From NCBI RefSeq assembly GCF_020622265.1, contig NZ_JACNMQ010000002.1:558001-622000 (forward strand): DNA of 64,000 nt. Direction: 5' to 3'. Position numbers and translations under genes: made by a program. The stretch comes from Halomonas sp. M20 (GTDB lineage: Bacteria; Pseudomonadota; Gammaproteobacteria; Pseudomonadales; Halomonadaceae). The notes beneath the pieces are model-generated. The model was not told the DNA's origin, did not search any database, and saw only the letters and a list, made by a program, of their open reading frames with translations. This document shows positions 53,890 through 62,522 of the stretch, one piece after another (the stretch's first letter is position 1; each line of letters starts with the position of its first letter).

Positions 53890-54492
53890 TTATAGCTGCG
53901 TGGAGTGGGTGCCCAGATATTTGGCGACACCTTCCGCGTTATCCTTCATGCCTTCCTGGCCTTCGTCCCAGCCTGCGGGGCAGACTTCACCGTGCTTCTG
54001 GTGGTGCTGCAGCGCCTTGACCATGCGCAGCATCTCATCGACGTTGCGGCCCAGGGGCAGGTTGTTGACGGTCTGGTGTTGAACGACACCGTCTTCGTCG
54101 ATCAGGAAAGACGCGCGCAGCGCCACACCGGCCTCAGGATGCTCGATGCCATAGGCCTGAACGATCTCGTGCTTGACGTCGGCGACGATCGGGAAGCCGA
54201 CTTCACCGATACCGCCCGCGTCTGGAGAGGTCTTGCGCCATGCATAGTGAGAAAACTGAGAATCGATGGACGCACCGATGACTTCGACCCCAAGCTCCTT
54301 GAACTGTGCCAGACGGTTGTCATGGGCGATAATTTCCGAAGGGCACACGAAGGTGAAGTCCAGCGGCCAGAAGAACAGCACGCGCAGCTTGCCATTGCTA
54401 TCGGACAGCTTGAAATTTTCGACGATGTCACCGTTGCCTAGAACAGCAGCGGCTTCGAAATCCGGAGCCTGACGTCCAACCAATACACTCAT
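53890..54492 (-). CDS. 2-Cys peroxiredoxin (AhpC/Prx1 type)
   Basis: Thiol peroxidase of 200 residues that reduces hydrogen peroxide and organic peroxides. The peroxidatic cysteine is in DFTFVCPSEIIAHDNRL (about residue 50) and the resolving cysteine in GEVCPAGWDEGQEGM (about residue 171), so it is a typical 2-Cys enzyme. RASFLIDEDGVVQHQTVNNL is the conserved beta-sheet block. AAAAGGAGATATTC gives a strong ribosome binding site. The reductant may be thioredoxin, whose reductase gene is adjacent; no ahpF is in the window. Confidence 0.92.
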   Translation of the reverse strand: MSVLVGRQAPDFEAAAVLGNGDIVENFKLSDSNGKLRVLFFWPLDFTFVCPSEIIAHDNRLAQFKELGVEVIGASIDSQFSHYAWRKTSPDAGGIGEVGFPIVADVKHEIVQAYGIEHPEAGVALRASFLIDEDGVVQHQTVNNLPLGRNVDEMLRMVKALQHHQKHGEVCPAGWDEGQEGMKDNAEGVAKYLGTHSTQL

Positions 54493-55014
54493 GAATATCT
54501 CCTTTTGATCAAAACGATCATTTCAAACGAATTCGGTGACGAGACTAGGGGCTCTACTGACATTTGCCAATTTGATTCCCCCAATAGTCCACATAGCAGC
54601 AACCTATCGGAGTGGCGGTAATACAAGCGTTCCAGCGCTCGCAGCCTTCCGTTCAACTTCTGAATGTGGTGTCTGTCTAGTGCATTTTCAAGTGGCACAG
54701 TTACAAACGGTTCAGGCGTTTTCATCAGGTTCGATGAGGGTGCCCATGCCACTACTGACTTATTTCATCGCGGGCATTACATCCTCGCGCCACTGGCAGG
54801 TGCTTGAAATCCCCCTCTATCATGCCCATGTAAAAAAGTCGTAGGGAGCAGCAAATGGCCTCTTTAGCAGAGTATGCTGCTAAGCTGCCAAGTAAGCACC
54901 GGACGTTTAAGATTCGGATTAGTAAGTGACCCGCATTCTCGCAAGTCGATCTGCCAGCGGCATCCTAGCGCCAGTAGGCGACACGACTATCGAGGACAGC
55001 AAAGGAGGAGTTCC
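54493..55014 (+). other. Peroxiredoxin-acnA divergent intergenic region
   Basis: 522 bp between divergent genes. Two ORFs of about 90-100 codons overlap on opposite strands here, but neither has a good ribosome binding site or recognisable domain. A 24-codon ORF at 54855-54929 has GGGAG at good spacing and overlaps a small inverted repeat (TTAGCAG-AGTATG-CTGCTAA); its status is open. The acnA ribosome binding site AAAGGAGGAG lies at the right edge. Confidence 0.35.
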
Positions 55015-57768
55015 ATGAGCACGGACAAGACACCGGATACCTTGAGCACTCTCGAAGCCTCAGGTTCCACCTACCACTATTACAGCTTGCCCAAGGCCGC
55101 CGAAGCGTTCGGCGATATCAAGCGGCTGCCTTTCACGCTCAAGGTGCTGCTCGAAAACCAGCTGCGCTACGCCGATGACGAGAGCGTGTCCAGTGATGAT
55201 ATGCAGGCCCTGGTCGACTGGCAGAAAGATGCGCGCTCCACTCGCGAGATCGGCTATCGCCCTGCCCGGGTTCTGATGCAGGATTTTACCGGCGTACCCG
55301 GTGTCGTCGACCTGGCGTCCATGCGCGACGCCGTGGAGCGCTTGGGTGACGATCCGGCCCGCATCAACCCGCTTTCCCCGGTGGATCTGGTCATCGACCA
55401 CTCGGTAATGGTCGATCACTTCGGTGACCCCTCAGCGTTCAAGGACAACGTTGCCATCGAGATGGAGCGTAACCACGAGCGCTATGAATTTCTGCGCTGG
55501 GGTCAGCAGGCCTTCGACAATTTCCGCGTGGTTCCGCCAGGCACGGGCATCTGCCACCAGGTCAATCTGGAGTATCTAGGCAGAACGGTCTGGACCAAGG
55601 AGCAGGACGGCAAGACCTTCGCCTATCCTGACACCTTGGTGGGTACCGATTCTCACACCACCATGATCAACGGCCTGGGCATTCTCGGCTGGGGCGTGGG
55701 CGGTATCGAAGCCGAAGCGGCCATGCTGGGCCAGCCGGTCTCCATGGTGATTCCCGAGGTCATCGGCTTCAAGATCACCGGTAAACTCAAGGAAGGCATC
55801 ACCGCCACGGATCTGGTGTTGACCGTGACCGAAATGCTGCGCAAGAAAGGCGTGGTCGGCAAGTTCGTCGAATTCTACGGCGACGGTCTCAAGGACATGC
55901 CCGTGGCGGACCGAGCCACCATTGCCAACATGGCCCCAGAGTACGGTGCTACCTGTGGTTTCTTCCCGGTAGACGACCAGACCTTGAACTACATGCGTCT
56001 GACCGGCCGCGAGGACGATCAGATAGCCTTGGTCGAAGCTTATGCCAAAGAGCAGGGCTTGTGGCGCGAGCCAGGGCATGAGCCCATCTACACCGACACC
56101 CTCTCGCTTGACATGGGCGATGTCGAAGCCAGCCTTGCGGGTCCCAAGCGCCCTCAGGATCGGGTCGCGCTTTCCGATATGAAAGCGACCTTCGAAAAGC
56201 TGATGAAAAGCGATGCGCCGGACGTGTCCCAGGAAGAACAGGACAAATGGCAGGCGGAAGGTGGCGGACAGCCGGCATCGGAATCTGTCACCGATTACGA
56301 TCACAGCAGCTACGAAGGTAGCGATAGCCAGCTTTGCAAGATCGACGGCGAAGAGTTCAAGCTCAACGCCGGTGCCGTGGTCATCGCTGCCATCACTTCC
56401 TGTACCAATACGTCAAACCCAAGCGTGATGCTGGCTGCCGGTCTGCTGGCACGCAAGGCAGTAGAAAAGGGTCTGACCACCAAGCCCTGGGTCAAGACCT
56501 CACTGGCCCCTGGCTCCAAGGTGGTTACCGAGTACCTCGCCGCCGGCGGCGTGCAGGAGGATTTGAACGAGCTGGGCTTCAATCTGGTCGGCTATGGCTG
56601 TACTACCTGCATCGGCAACTCCGGCCCATTGCCGGAGGCGGTCGAGAAAGCGGTCAACGATGGCGATTTGACCGTGGCATCGGTGCTTTCCGGCAACCGT
56701 AACTTCGAAGGCCGCGTGCATCCGCTGGTCAAGACCAACTGGCTGGCGTCACCGCCCTTGGTCGTAGCCTATGCTCTGGCAGGCAACGTGCGTCTCGATC
56801 TATCCAAGGAGCCTATCGGCAAGGGCAAGGACGGCGAAGAGGTCTATCTGAAGGATATCTGGCCTTCTCAAGCGGAGATCGCCGAGGCGGTGGAGCAGGT
56901 CAAGACCGACATGTTCCGCAAGGAATATGCCGAAGTATTCGACGGCGACGAGCAGTGGCGCTCTATCAAGGTGCCGGAGAGCAAGGTCTACGAATGGTCC
57001 AAGGATTCCACCTACATCCAGCATCCACCGTTCTTCGAAGGCATGGGCAAGGAGCCCGACTCCATCGAAGACATCAAGGATGCCAAGGTGCTGGCCATGC
57101 TCGGTGACTCGGTGACCACGGATCACATCTCGCCGGCAGGCTCGATCAAACCCGATAGTCCCGCCGGACGCTATCTGCAGGAGCACGGCGTCGAGATCAG
57201 CGATTTCAACTCCTACGGCTCCCGGCGCGGTAACCATGAAGTCATGATGCGTGGCACCTTCGCCAACGTCCGCATCAGAAACGAGATGCTTGACGACGTG
57301 GAAGGCGGTTATACCCGCCACGTGGATTCCGGTGAGCAGATGGCAATCTATGATGCGGCCATGAAGTACGCCGAAGATGACACGCCGCTCGTGGTAGTTG
57401 CTGGCAAGGAGTACGGAACGGGCTCCTCGCGGGATTGGGCGGCCAAGGGTACGCGGCTACTTGGCGTACGTGCGGTCATCGCCGAATCCTACGAGCGTAT
57501 CCATCGCTCCAATCTGATCGGCATGGGCGTGCTACCGCTCCAGTTCCCGGAAGGCGAGGATCGCAAGTCTCTGGGTCTGACCGGTGACGAGACCTTCTCT
57601 ATCGAAGGCCTCAACGATCTCAAGCCGGGCGCCAGTGTCAAGGTGACGATCAAGAGCGACAAGGGGGAAAAGACCCTGGACGCCAAGTGTCGCATCGACA
57701 CCGCCAACGAGATGGCCTACTACCAGCATGGCGGCATCCTGCACTACGTGCTGCGCAACATGTTGTAA
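55015..57768 (+). CDS. acnA: Aconitate hydratase A
   Basis: [4Fe-4S] enzyme interconverting citrate and isocitrate in the TCA cycle. The ATG at 55015 follows AAAGGAGGAG and gives 917 residues starting [20 protein letters not shown]; the open frame upstream is not needed. Iron-sulfur ligands are in [20 protein letters not shown] and [56 protein letters not shown] and the swivelling-domain [20 protein letters not shown] identify AcnA/IRP-type rather than AcnB. The length is slightly over E. coli AcnA (891). Confidence 0.97.
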   Translation: MSTDKTPDTLSTLEASGSTYHYYSLPKAAEAFGDIKRLPFTLKVLLENQLRYADDESVSSDDMQALVDWQKDARSTREIGYRPARVLMQDFTGVPGVVDLASMRDAVERLGDDPARINPLSPVDLVIDHSVMVDHFGDPSAFKDNVAIEMERNHERYEFLRWGQQAFDNFRVVPPGTGICHQVNLEYLGRTVWTKEQDGKTFAYPDTLVGTDSHTTMINGLGILGWGVGGIEAEAAMLGQPVSMVIPEVIGFKITGKLKEGITATDLVLTVTEMLRKKGVVGKFVEFYGDGLKDMPVADRATIANMAPEYGATCGFFPVDDQTLNYMRLTGREDDQIALVEAYAKEQGLWREPGHEPIYTDTLSLDMGDVEASLAGPKRPQDRVALSDMKATFEKLMKSDAPDVSQEEQDKWQAEGGGQPASESVTDYDHSSYEGSDSQLCKIDGEEFKLNAGAVVIAAITSCTNTSNPSVMLAAGLLARKAVEKGLTTKPWVKTSLAPGSKVVTEYLAAGGVQEDLNELGFNLVGYGCTTCIGNSGPLPEAVEKAVNDGDLTVASVLSGNRNFEGRVHPLVKTNWLASPPLVVAYALAGNVRLDLSKEPIGKGKDGEEVYLKDIWPSQAEIAEAVEQVKTDMFRKEYAEVFDGDEQWRSIKVPESKVYEWSKDSTYIQHPPFFEGMGKEPDSIEDIKDAKVLAMLGDSVTTDHISPAGSIKPDSPAGRYLQEHGVEISDFNSYGSRRGNHEVMMRGTFANVRIRNEMLDDVEGGYTRHVDSGEQMAIYDAAMKYAEDDTPLVVVAGKEYGTGSSRDWAAKGTRLLGVRAVIAESYERIHRSNLIGMGVLPLQFPEGEDRKSLGLTGDETFSIEGLNDLKPGASVKVTIKSDKGEKTLDAKCRIDTANEMAYYQHGGILHYVLRNML

Positions 57769-57781
57769 TAGCGCTGAAAAG

Positions 57782-57812
57782 ATGGAGCAAGCCGCAAGGC
57801 TTGCTCCATTTG
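57782..57812 (+). terminator. Rho-independent terminator after acnA
   Basis: Perfect 12 bp stem ATGGAGCAAGCC / GGCTTGCTCCAT with a GCAA tetraloop, followed by a short TTG. It starts 14 bases after the acnA stop. The short T-run means termination may not be complete. Confidence 0.75.
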
Positions 57813-57838
57813 TATCTGGTGCTTGCCGAGCGTTCTGA

Positions 57839-57925
57839 TTAGATAGATGGCTTTATCTCTTTACCACCGGTTTCGCCGTTCTTGACGACCGGTTTTGGAT
57901 AAGCAAGCATTCGCCCGATCTGCAT
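57839..57925 (-). CDS. Candidate small peptide gene, 28 residues
   Basis: A 28-codon ORF on the minus strand beginning ATG at 57925, with GGAAGGAG ending 10 bases upstream. The product starts MQIGRMLAYPKPVVKNGETG and ends GKEIKPSI; it is basic, hydrophilic and without a membrane helix. It lies between the acnA terminator and the Fur-box region, transcribed away from the siderophore operon. The Shine-Dalgarno is the main support; I know no homologue. It could also be chance in an AT-richer gap. Confidence 0.35.
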   Translation of the reverse strand: MQIGRMLAYPKPVVKNGETGGKEIKPSI

Positions 57926-57968
57926 TAGTCGATATCTCCTTCCAAAAGCCCTCCCCTGCCATGGTGAT

Positions 57969-57999
57969 CGTTTTCAACAAGCTCAGGGTTGAAAAAACG
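57969..57999. repeat. Inverted repeat with AT-rich arms
   Basis: CGTTTTCAAC (57969-57978) and GTTGAAAAAACG (57988-57999) form a near-perfect 10 bp palindrome around AAGCTCAGG. A-runs and T-runs lie in the arms rather than after them, so it looks more like an operator or weak bidirectional terminator than a strong terminator. It lies between the 28-codon ORF and the Fur-box-like site. Confidence 0.45.
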
Positions 58000-58048
58000 A
58001 CCTTGAATTAGCGTCAGCCAGGTTAATAAATACAGCAAGCACGTCTTT

Positions 58049-58076
58049 GATAATGCGAATACTATTGATTATCATT
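58049..58076 (+). promoter_or_regulatory. Fur-box-like site upstream of the siderophore operon
   Basis: Bases 58055-58073 match the 19-base Fur consensus GATAATGATAATCATTATC at 13 of 19 positions by my count. Just outside, GATAAT at 58049-58054 and ATTATC at 58068-58073 form an inverted pair. The site lies about 100 bp before the first siderophore gene, where iron-dependent repression would be expected. Confidence 0.6.
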
Positions 58077-58174
58077 TGATACCTGTTCTAGCATGGCCTC
58101 TCGCTGAACCGTCAAAGAATCCGCTTCCTGTCGGATCTGACGCATCCTCCTGCGAGTGACAAGGAGTCAACGCC

Positions 58175-59386
58175 ATGCCCCACCCGATCGTCTTCGTCGC
58201 CCACGTGGTCACGGAGGTTCTCAATGAGGGCTTTCTGCTCGCGGCACGTGAGCTAGAGCTTGCCCCGGTGATCGTCACCGACCTACCCAGCGATCATCGT
58301 CGGCATTTCGCTCAGGAAGGCCTTATCGCCTACCCGGAGGCAGTGCTCGGCTGCGATGTGTTCAACCCCATCGCCATTCTCGAAACGCTGCAGGAAGCCG
58401 GGATCACACCACAGGCGGTATTTTCCCATAGCGACCATCTGCAGGCCGCCACGGCCCTGGTGGCGGACGCTTTCGGATTGCCGGGCAAGGATTGGCGAGT
58501 GTGCTTCGCGGCCAAGAACAAGGCGGCCATGCGTCAGCGTCTCGACGAACTGGCACTGTCGCCGTGTTGGCACCGCCTGGTGACGACCCCCGAACGGCTC
58601 GACGAGATAGCCCCCGAATGCCCCCTCCCCTGCGTGGTCAAGCCTCGAGAAGGTGTGGCGAGCCTTGACGTCAGTCGGATCGACACTCGCGAGGCGTTGA
58701 TCTCTTGCTGCGAAGATCTTTGGCGACGCCATCCCGGTCAGGCGCTGCTGATCGAGGAATACCTGGAAGGGCCACTTTACACTCTGGAAACCCTGGGGGA
58801 CGGCGATCGATGTGAGTTGCTCGGTGGCTTTCGCGTCGAGCTTTCGCCGCCACCACATTTCATCGAGCTGGCCGCGCACTGGGGGCTCGATCTCGCGCAG
58901 CCAGTGATCGACGATATCATCGAGCAGATTCGCCGCTTCGGCATCGGCTTCGGTTCCTGCCACAGCGAGTTCGTGTTGACGCCGACAGGGCCACGACTGA
59001 TCGAGATCAACTACCGCACCATCGGCGATGGCCGCGAGTTCCTCCTCGATGAGACCCTTGGCATCGAGCTTTTCCAGACCATCTTGCGTTTGCACCTGGG
59101 CGAGGCACTACCCAGGCTCGATATTGCCAGGAAGGAATTACGCATCGAGTACGTTCGGGCCACCCGCTCCGGTCGTCTGGTACAGGCGCCTGAAGCATTT
59201 CGTCGACGTTGGGAAGATGGCTTCGTCGACTTCCACCCGCTGCGTCGGCCCGGCGAACAGCTGACCCTGAGCCACTCCAACAAGGATTACCTCGGCGTGC
59301 TGCGCGCCGCCGGTGACTGCACCGATCATCTCAAGGAGCACGTAGCGACGACGCTGTCTTCGCTGACCTGGGAGGTTCAGCCATGA
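58175..59386 (+). CDS. pvsA: ATP-grasp ligase, PvsA-like (vibrioferrin biosynthesis)
   Basis: ATP-grasp enzyme of 403 residues with AAGGAG eight bases before its ATG. The N-terminal pre-ATP-grasp domain (VFVAHVVTEVLNEGFLLAAR) is followed by the ATP-binding core: PLPCVVKPREGVASLDVSRI with the ATP-contacting lysine, LLIEEYLEGPLYTLETLGDG, and the metal-binding GPRLIEINYRTIGDGREF. In the vibrioferrin pathway the ATP-grasp enzyme PvsA forms an amide bond involving alanine. It is the first gene of a four-gene run whose order (ATP-grasp, IucA/C, MFS, IucA/C) matches pvsABCD; the name rests on this order plus family, not on alignment. Its stop overlaps the next ATG by 4 bases. Confidence 0.8.
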   Translation: MPHPIVFVAHVVTEVLNEGFLLAARELELAPVIVTDLPSDHRRHFAQEGLIAYPEAVLGCDVFNPIAILETLQEAGITPQAVFSHSDHLQAATALVADAFGLPGKDWRVCFAAKNKAAMRQRLDELALSPCWHRLVTTPERLDEIAPECPLPCVVKPREGVASLDVSRIDTREALISCCEDLWRRHPGQALLIEEYLEGPLYTLETLGDGDRCELLGGFRVELSPPPHFIELAAHWGLDLAQPVIDDIIEQIRRFGIGFGSCHSEFVLTPTGPRLIEINYRTIGDGREFLLDETLGIELFQTILRLHLGEALPRLDIARKELRIEYVRATRSGRLVQAPEAFRRRWEDGFVDFHPLRRPGEQLTLSHSNKDYLGVLRAAGDCTDHLKEHVATTLSSLTWEVQP

Positions 59387-61311
59387 CCCGCGACGCGAGC
59401 ACGGCGACCGAGGCCAATTGCCATGAGCATGCTCTTGACACTAGCCTCGACGAGGTCCGTCGCTACGTACTGGCGCGGGTAGTGGACGCCCTGCTACGTG
59501 AAGACGTTCAAGGCATCACGCAACAGGCAAGGGTGCTGGCTACCCTGCCGCCGGCGTTGTCCTCCAGAGCTGGCGGCTCCTTCACACCAGGCCCGTGGCT
59601 CGAAATCCCAACGCTGGCCTCGGGGACTCTGTGGCTACCGGTGACACCGGCGCGCTTCATGCAGCGCTGGCGCTATCGCCATGGGCCCATGCTGGTGGCC
59701 GATGCGCAGATGGGCTTACAGCGCGGCGCAATGCCAGATGCCAGTGAGACGAGGGAGTTCGAGGATGCGGCCAGTCTTATTGCCTGGCTCGGCGAGGGCT
59801 TGGTGCCAGAAGAGAGCGACTACTACACCGCCTTCGCCGAAGAGTGCCGCCAGGCCGAGGCTCAGTGGCTCGTCTGCCGCGAAGCCCAACGCGATTATTT
59901 TGCCCATTGTGCGGCCCAGGACATGGCCCTCTCTCTCTCCGTCGACTGGTCGACCCGCTTTGCCCACTATGACCGGCTGGCGGCGTTTCAGGACCATCCT
60001 TATTATCCCACCGCTCGCGCCAAGCTGGGCTTCGATGAGGTGGCGCTCAGACACTTCGCTCCCGAGTGCCAGCCGCGCTTCATGCTGTGCTGGTTGGCGG
60101 TGCCACGTGCACTCTGGCATATGAGCAATACAGCGCGACCCGACTGGTGGCCGAGCATGGCAGCGGTGGGACTGGATACCCGCCTGGCGGAGGACTACCG
60201 GTTGCTGCCCGTGCATCCTTTTCTGTGGGCATCAGGACTCGACGCCATGCTAGAGGAAGCGGGCCTGACCAATAGTGTGATCAAGGCACCGCTGACGGCG
60301 GTCGAAGTGCAGCCCACCCTGTCGGTGCGCAGCCTGATGCTCACCGAACGACCCACCACGCACCTCAAGCTGCCGCTGACCATCCGCACCCTGGGCAGCC
60401 GCAACATCCGTACCATCAAACCCAGCACCATTGGCGATGGCCATCGGGTGCAGCGTCTGCTCGGCGCCATCGCCGAGCAGGAACCGCTACTCGCCGGGCG
60501 CCTGCTGCTCACCGATGAGCATCAGGGCGCCCACATTGCGGGGCAGCCGTTTCTCGGCTTCATCCTGCGCCGCTATCCGCCGGCGGTCGAGGACGCCACC
60601 CTGGTCTCGGTGGCGGGGCTGGTCGCGGCCTGCCCCACGGGTGCAGTAGTCTACGAGGACCTGGCCGAGCGCTTCTTCGGCGCCGATATCCGTGCCTTCC
60701 TCGAGGCCTATCTGCGGCTTACCTTCGATATCCATCTGCCTCTGTGGCTCCGCTACGGGGTGGCGCTGGAGTCCAACCAGCAGAACTCGATGCTGTTGCT
60801 ACGCGAGAGCGGCGAGATGCGCCTGTTGCTCAAGGACAACGATGCGCCCCGCCTGCATCGGGCAATGCTCCAAGAGCGCTGGCCGGCGCTGTATCGTCTG
60901 GTGGAGGCCCTCGAAGATACGCGTATCTGGTGCGAGACGCCCCGGACGCTCGAGCAGATGTTCGTCACCATCACCCTGCAACTCAACATCGCGCCGCTGA
61001 TCGAGCATCTGGCCGCCCGCGGTCATGGCGAGCGGACCGAGCTATACGGCGAGGTGCGCCGGGCCATGGCCCAAAGCCTGGCCGACCTGCCGGACGATGA
61101 CGCCTCGCCGCTGACGGCGCTACTGGAGGAAGACTTCCTCGACGCCAAGTATCTGCTGACCGCGGGCACCCTGGCCAGTAAGGCGAGTACCGGGGCCCAG
61201 GACATCAACAAGTTCTACGGCAGGACTGCGCCGAACTTTCTGAAAGAGGTAGCCTGCGAGGTAAGCCCCGGGCATGAGCCCCCTGTTGCCGACCCCAGGG
61301 GGGCGCCATGA
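59383..61311 (+). CDS. pvsB: NRPS-independent siderophore synthetase, PvsB-like (IucA/IucC family)
   Basis: A 642-residue NIS synthetase that adenylates a carboxylate (citrate or a derivative) and joins it to an amine or alcohol. Family blocks in order: DHPYYPTARAKLGFDEVALR (about residue 204, the substrate/ATP HP motif), LLPVHPFLWASGLDAML (about 275), PTLSVRSLMLTERPTTHLKL (about 310), PLTIRTLGSRNIR, and the C-terminal FhuF-like region with LESNQQNSMLLLRESGEMRL and LKDNDAPRLHR. It starts ATGA-overlapped with pvsA and ends ATGA-overlapped with the exporter gene, implying translational coupling. Confidence 0.85.
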   Translation: MTRDASTATEANCHEHALDTSLDEVRRYVLARVVDALLREDVQGITQQARVLATLPPALSSRAGGSFTPGPWLEIPTLASGTLWLPVTPARFMQRWRYRHGPMLVADAQMGLQRGAMPDASETREFEDAASLIAWLGEGLVPEESDYYTAFAEECRQAEAQWLVCREAQRDYFAHCAAQDMALSLSVDWSTRFAHYDRLAAFQDHPYYPTARAKLGFDEVALRHFAPECQPRFMLCWLAVPRALWHMSNTARPDWWPSMAAVGLDTRLAEDYRLLPVHPFLWASGLDAMLEEAGLTNSVIKAPLTAVEVQPTLSVRSLMLTERPTTHLKLPLTIRTLGSRNIRTIKPSTIGDGHRVQRLLGAIAEQEPLLAGRLLLTDEHQGAHIAGQPFLGFILRRYPPAVEDATLVSVAGLVAACPTGAVVYEDLAERFFGADIRAFLEAYLRLTFDIHLPLWLRYGVALESNQQNSMLLLRESGEMRLLLKDNDAPRLHRAMLQERWPALYRLVEALEDTRIWCETPRTLEQMFVTITLQLNIAPLIEHLAARGHGERTELYGEVRRAMAQSLADLPDDDASPLTALLEEDFLDAKYLLTAGTLASKASTGAQDINKFYGRTAPNFLKEVACEVSPGHEPPVADPRGAP

Positions 61312-62522
61312 GCGGAGAGGAACGGAGTCGTGTCCGCAGTGTCATGCTGTGCCATTTCGTGGCGTCCCTGGCGGCGTTGGGCATGCCGCCTTTCTTCGCC
61401 ATCCTGTTGAGTGAGGAGTTCGCCACCACGCAGCTTCACCTGGTCGGCTGGCTGTATGTGCTACCCACGGTGTTTTCCGCGTTGGCGGCGCCCTGGTGGG
61501 GGCGCTTCGCCGACCGCTTCGGCGCCCGGCGCTCTTTGATCCGCGCCCAGATCGGCCTGGCCCTGGGATTCTTGCTGGCGAGCCAAGCTGACTCGGTGGG
61601 TGGCTTCGCCCTGGCGCTAGCCGTGCAAGGACTGCTCGGTGGCACTTTCGCCGCCTCCAATACCTGGCTCGCCAGCGAACTTGCCGGGGAGCATCTGACC
61701 CGGGCTCTCACTGCCATGCAGGCGTCTGCCCGGGCCGCCCTGGTAGTCGCTCCGATTCTGTTCGGCACCCTGATCGGCATGATATCCCCGTTGACTCTGT
61801 ACGCCTGGCTTGCGCTGCTGCCGCTGGCAGCGGCGGTCCTGGTGGCGACCTTCCTGCCCCCCAGACCGGCTCGCCCCCCTGAACCATCGAGCGACGGTGC
61901 CCGCGCCGCGCCATCGCCGAGCGGTACCGCAACGGTATCGCCTGGGCTCTTGTTGTGGCTGCAGTTCGGCTTCTCCTTTGCTTGCGTCGTCACTTATCCC
62001 TATTTTATCGCCGACTTCCAGGTCCGCTTTCCTGGCCTTTCCACAACCACGCTGGCCATCCTGTTCAGCCTGCCTCACCTGGTGTATTTGGCGCTTTCCG
62101 CACCGCTGGGAAGGGCGCTGGGACACCATTGTCCACAGCGCACCCTGACGCTCGCCCTTGTTGCCATGGCGCTCACTTGCTGGGCGCAGTACGACCTCGA
62201 TGGCAACGGTTGGCCATGGCAGGTCGGCCTGTGGCTGGCGCGGCTGGCGATGGGCATCGCCATGACCGCCGCCTTTATTGCGCTCCACCGGCTGATGAGT
62301 GGTGCAAGCCGGCAGCGGGCCGGGCGACTGTTCGGTCGCCTCGATGCCGCCGCCAAGTGGGCAGGAGTCGCCGCCGGTCTTGGTGCCGGCATCCTGGTAT
62401 CGCGCTTCGGCCTGGCAAGCCCCCTGCTGGCCTCGACCTGGGTGCTGGCCGCACTAGGCCTGAGCCTTTCTGCAAGTCTTATCCGCCCCCTCCTTTCCCT
62501 TTCGCAAAGGAAGCGAACATGA
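61308..62522 (+). CDS. pvsC: MFS transporter, PvsC-like siderophore exporter
   Basis: Major facilitator of 404 residues with about 12 membrane helices. The loop 2-3 signature appears as WGRFADRFGARRSLIRAQIG near residue 66. A Pro/Arg/Ser-rich central loop separates the two six-helix halves (about residues 185-210, PPRPARPPEPSSDGARAAPS). Placed between the two IucA/IucC synthetase genes, it most likely exports the finished siderophore; PvsC does this in Vibrio parahaemolyticus. The substrate is inferred from context. Both ends overlap their neighbours by ATGA. Confidence 0.82.
   Translation: MSGEERSRVRSVMLCHFVASLAALGMPPFFAILLSEEFATTQLHLVGWLYVLPTVFSALAAPWWGRFADRFGARRSLIRAQIGLALGFLLASQADSVGGFALALAVQGLLGGTFAASNTWLASELAGEHLTRALTAMQASARAALVVAPILFGTLIGMISPLTLYAWLALLPLAAAVLVATFLPPRPARPPEPSSDGARAAPSPSGTATVSPGLLLWLQFGFSFACVVTYPYFIADFQVRFPGLSTTTLAILFSLPHLVYLALSAPLGRALGHHCPQRTLTLALVAMALTCWAQYDLDGNGWPWQVGLWLARLAMGIAMTAAFIALHRLMSGASRQRAGRLFGRLDAAAKWAGVAAGLGAGILVSRFGLASPLLASTWVLAALGLSLSASLIRPLLSLSQRKRT

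Noticed and set aside
54489-54844. Two overlapping ORFs of 87 and 102 codons on opposite strands between the peroxiredoxin and acnA genes
   Set aside because: No good Shine-Dalgarno, no recognisable domain, and composition unlike the neighbouring genes; they overlap each other and the peroxiredoxin upstream region.
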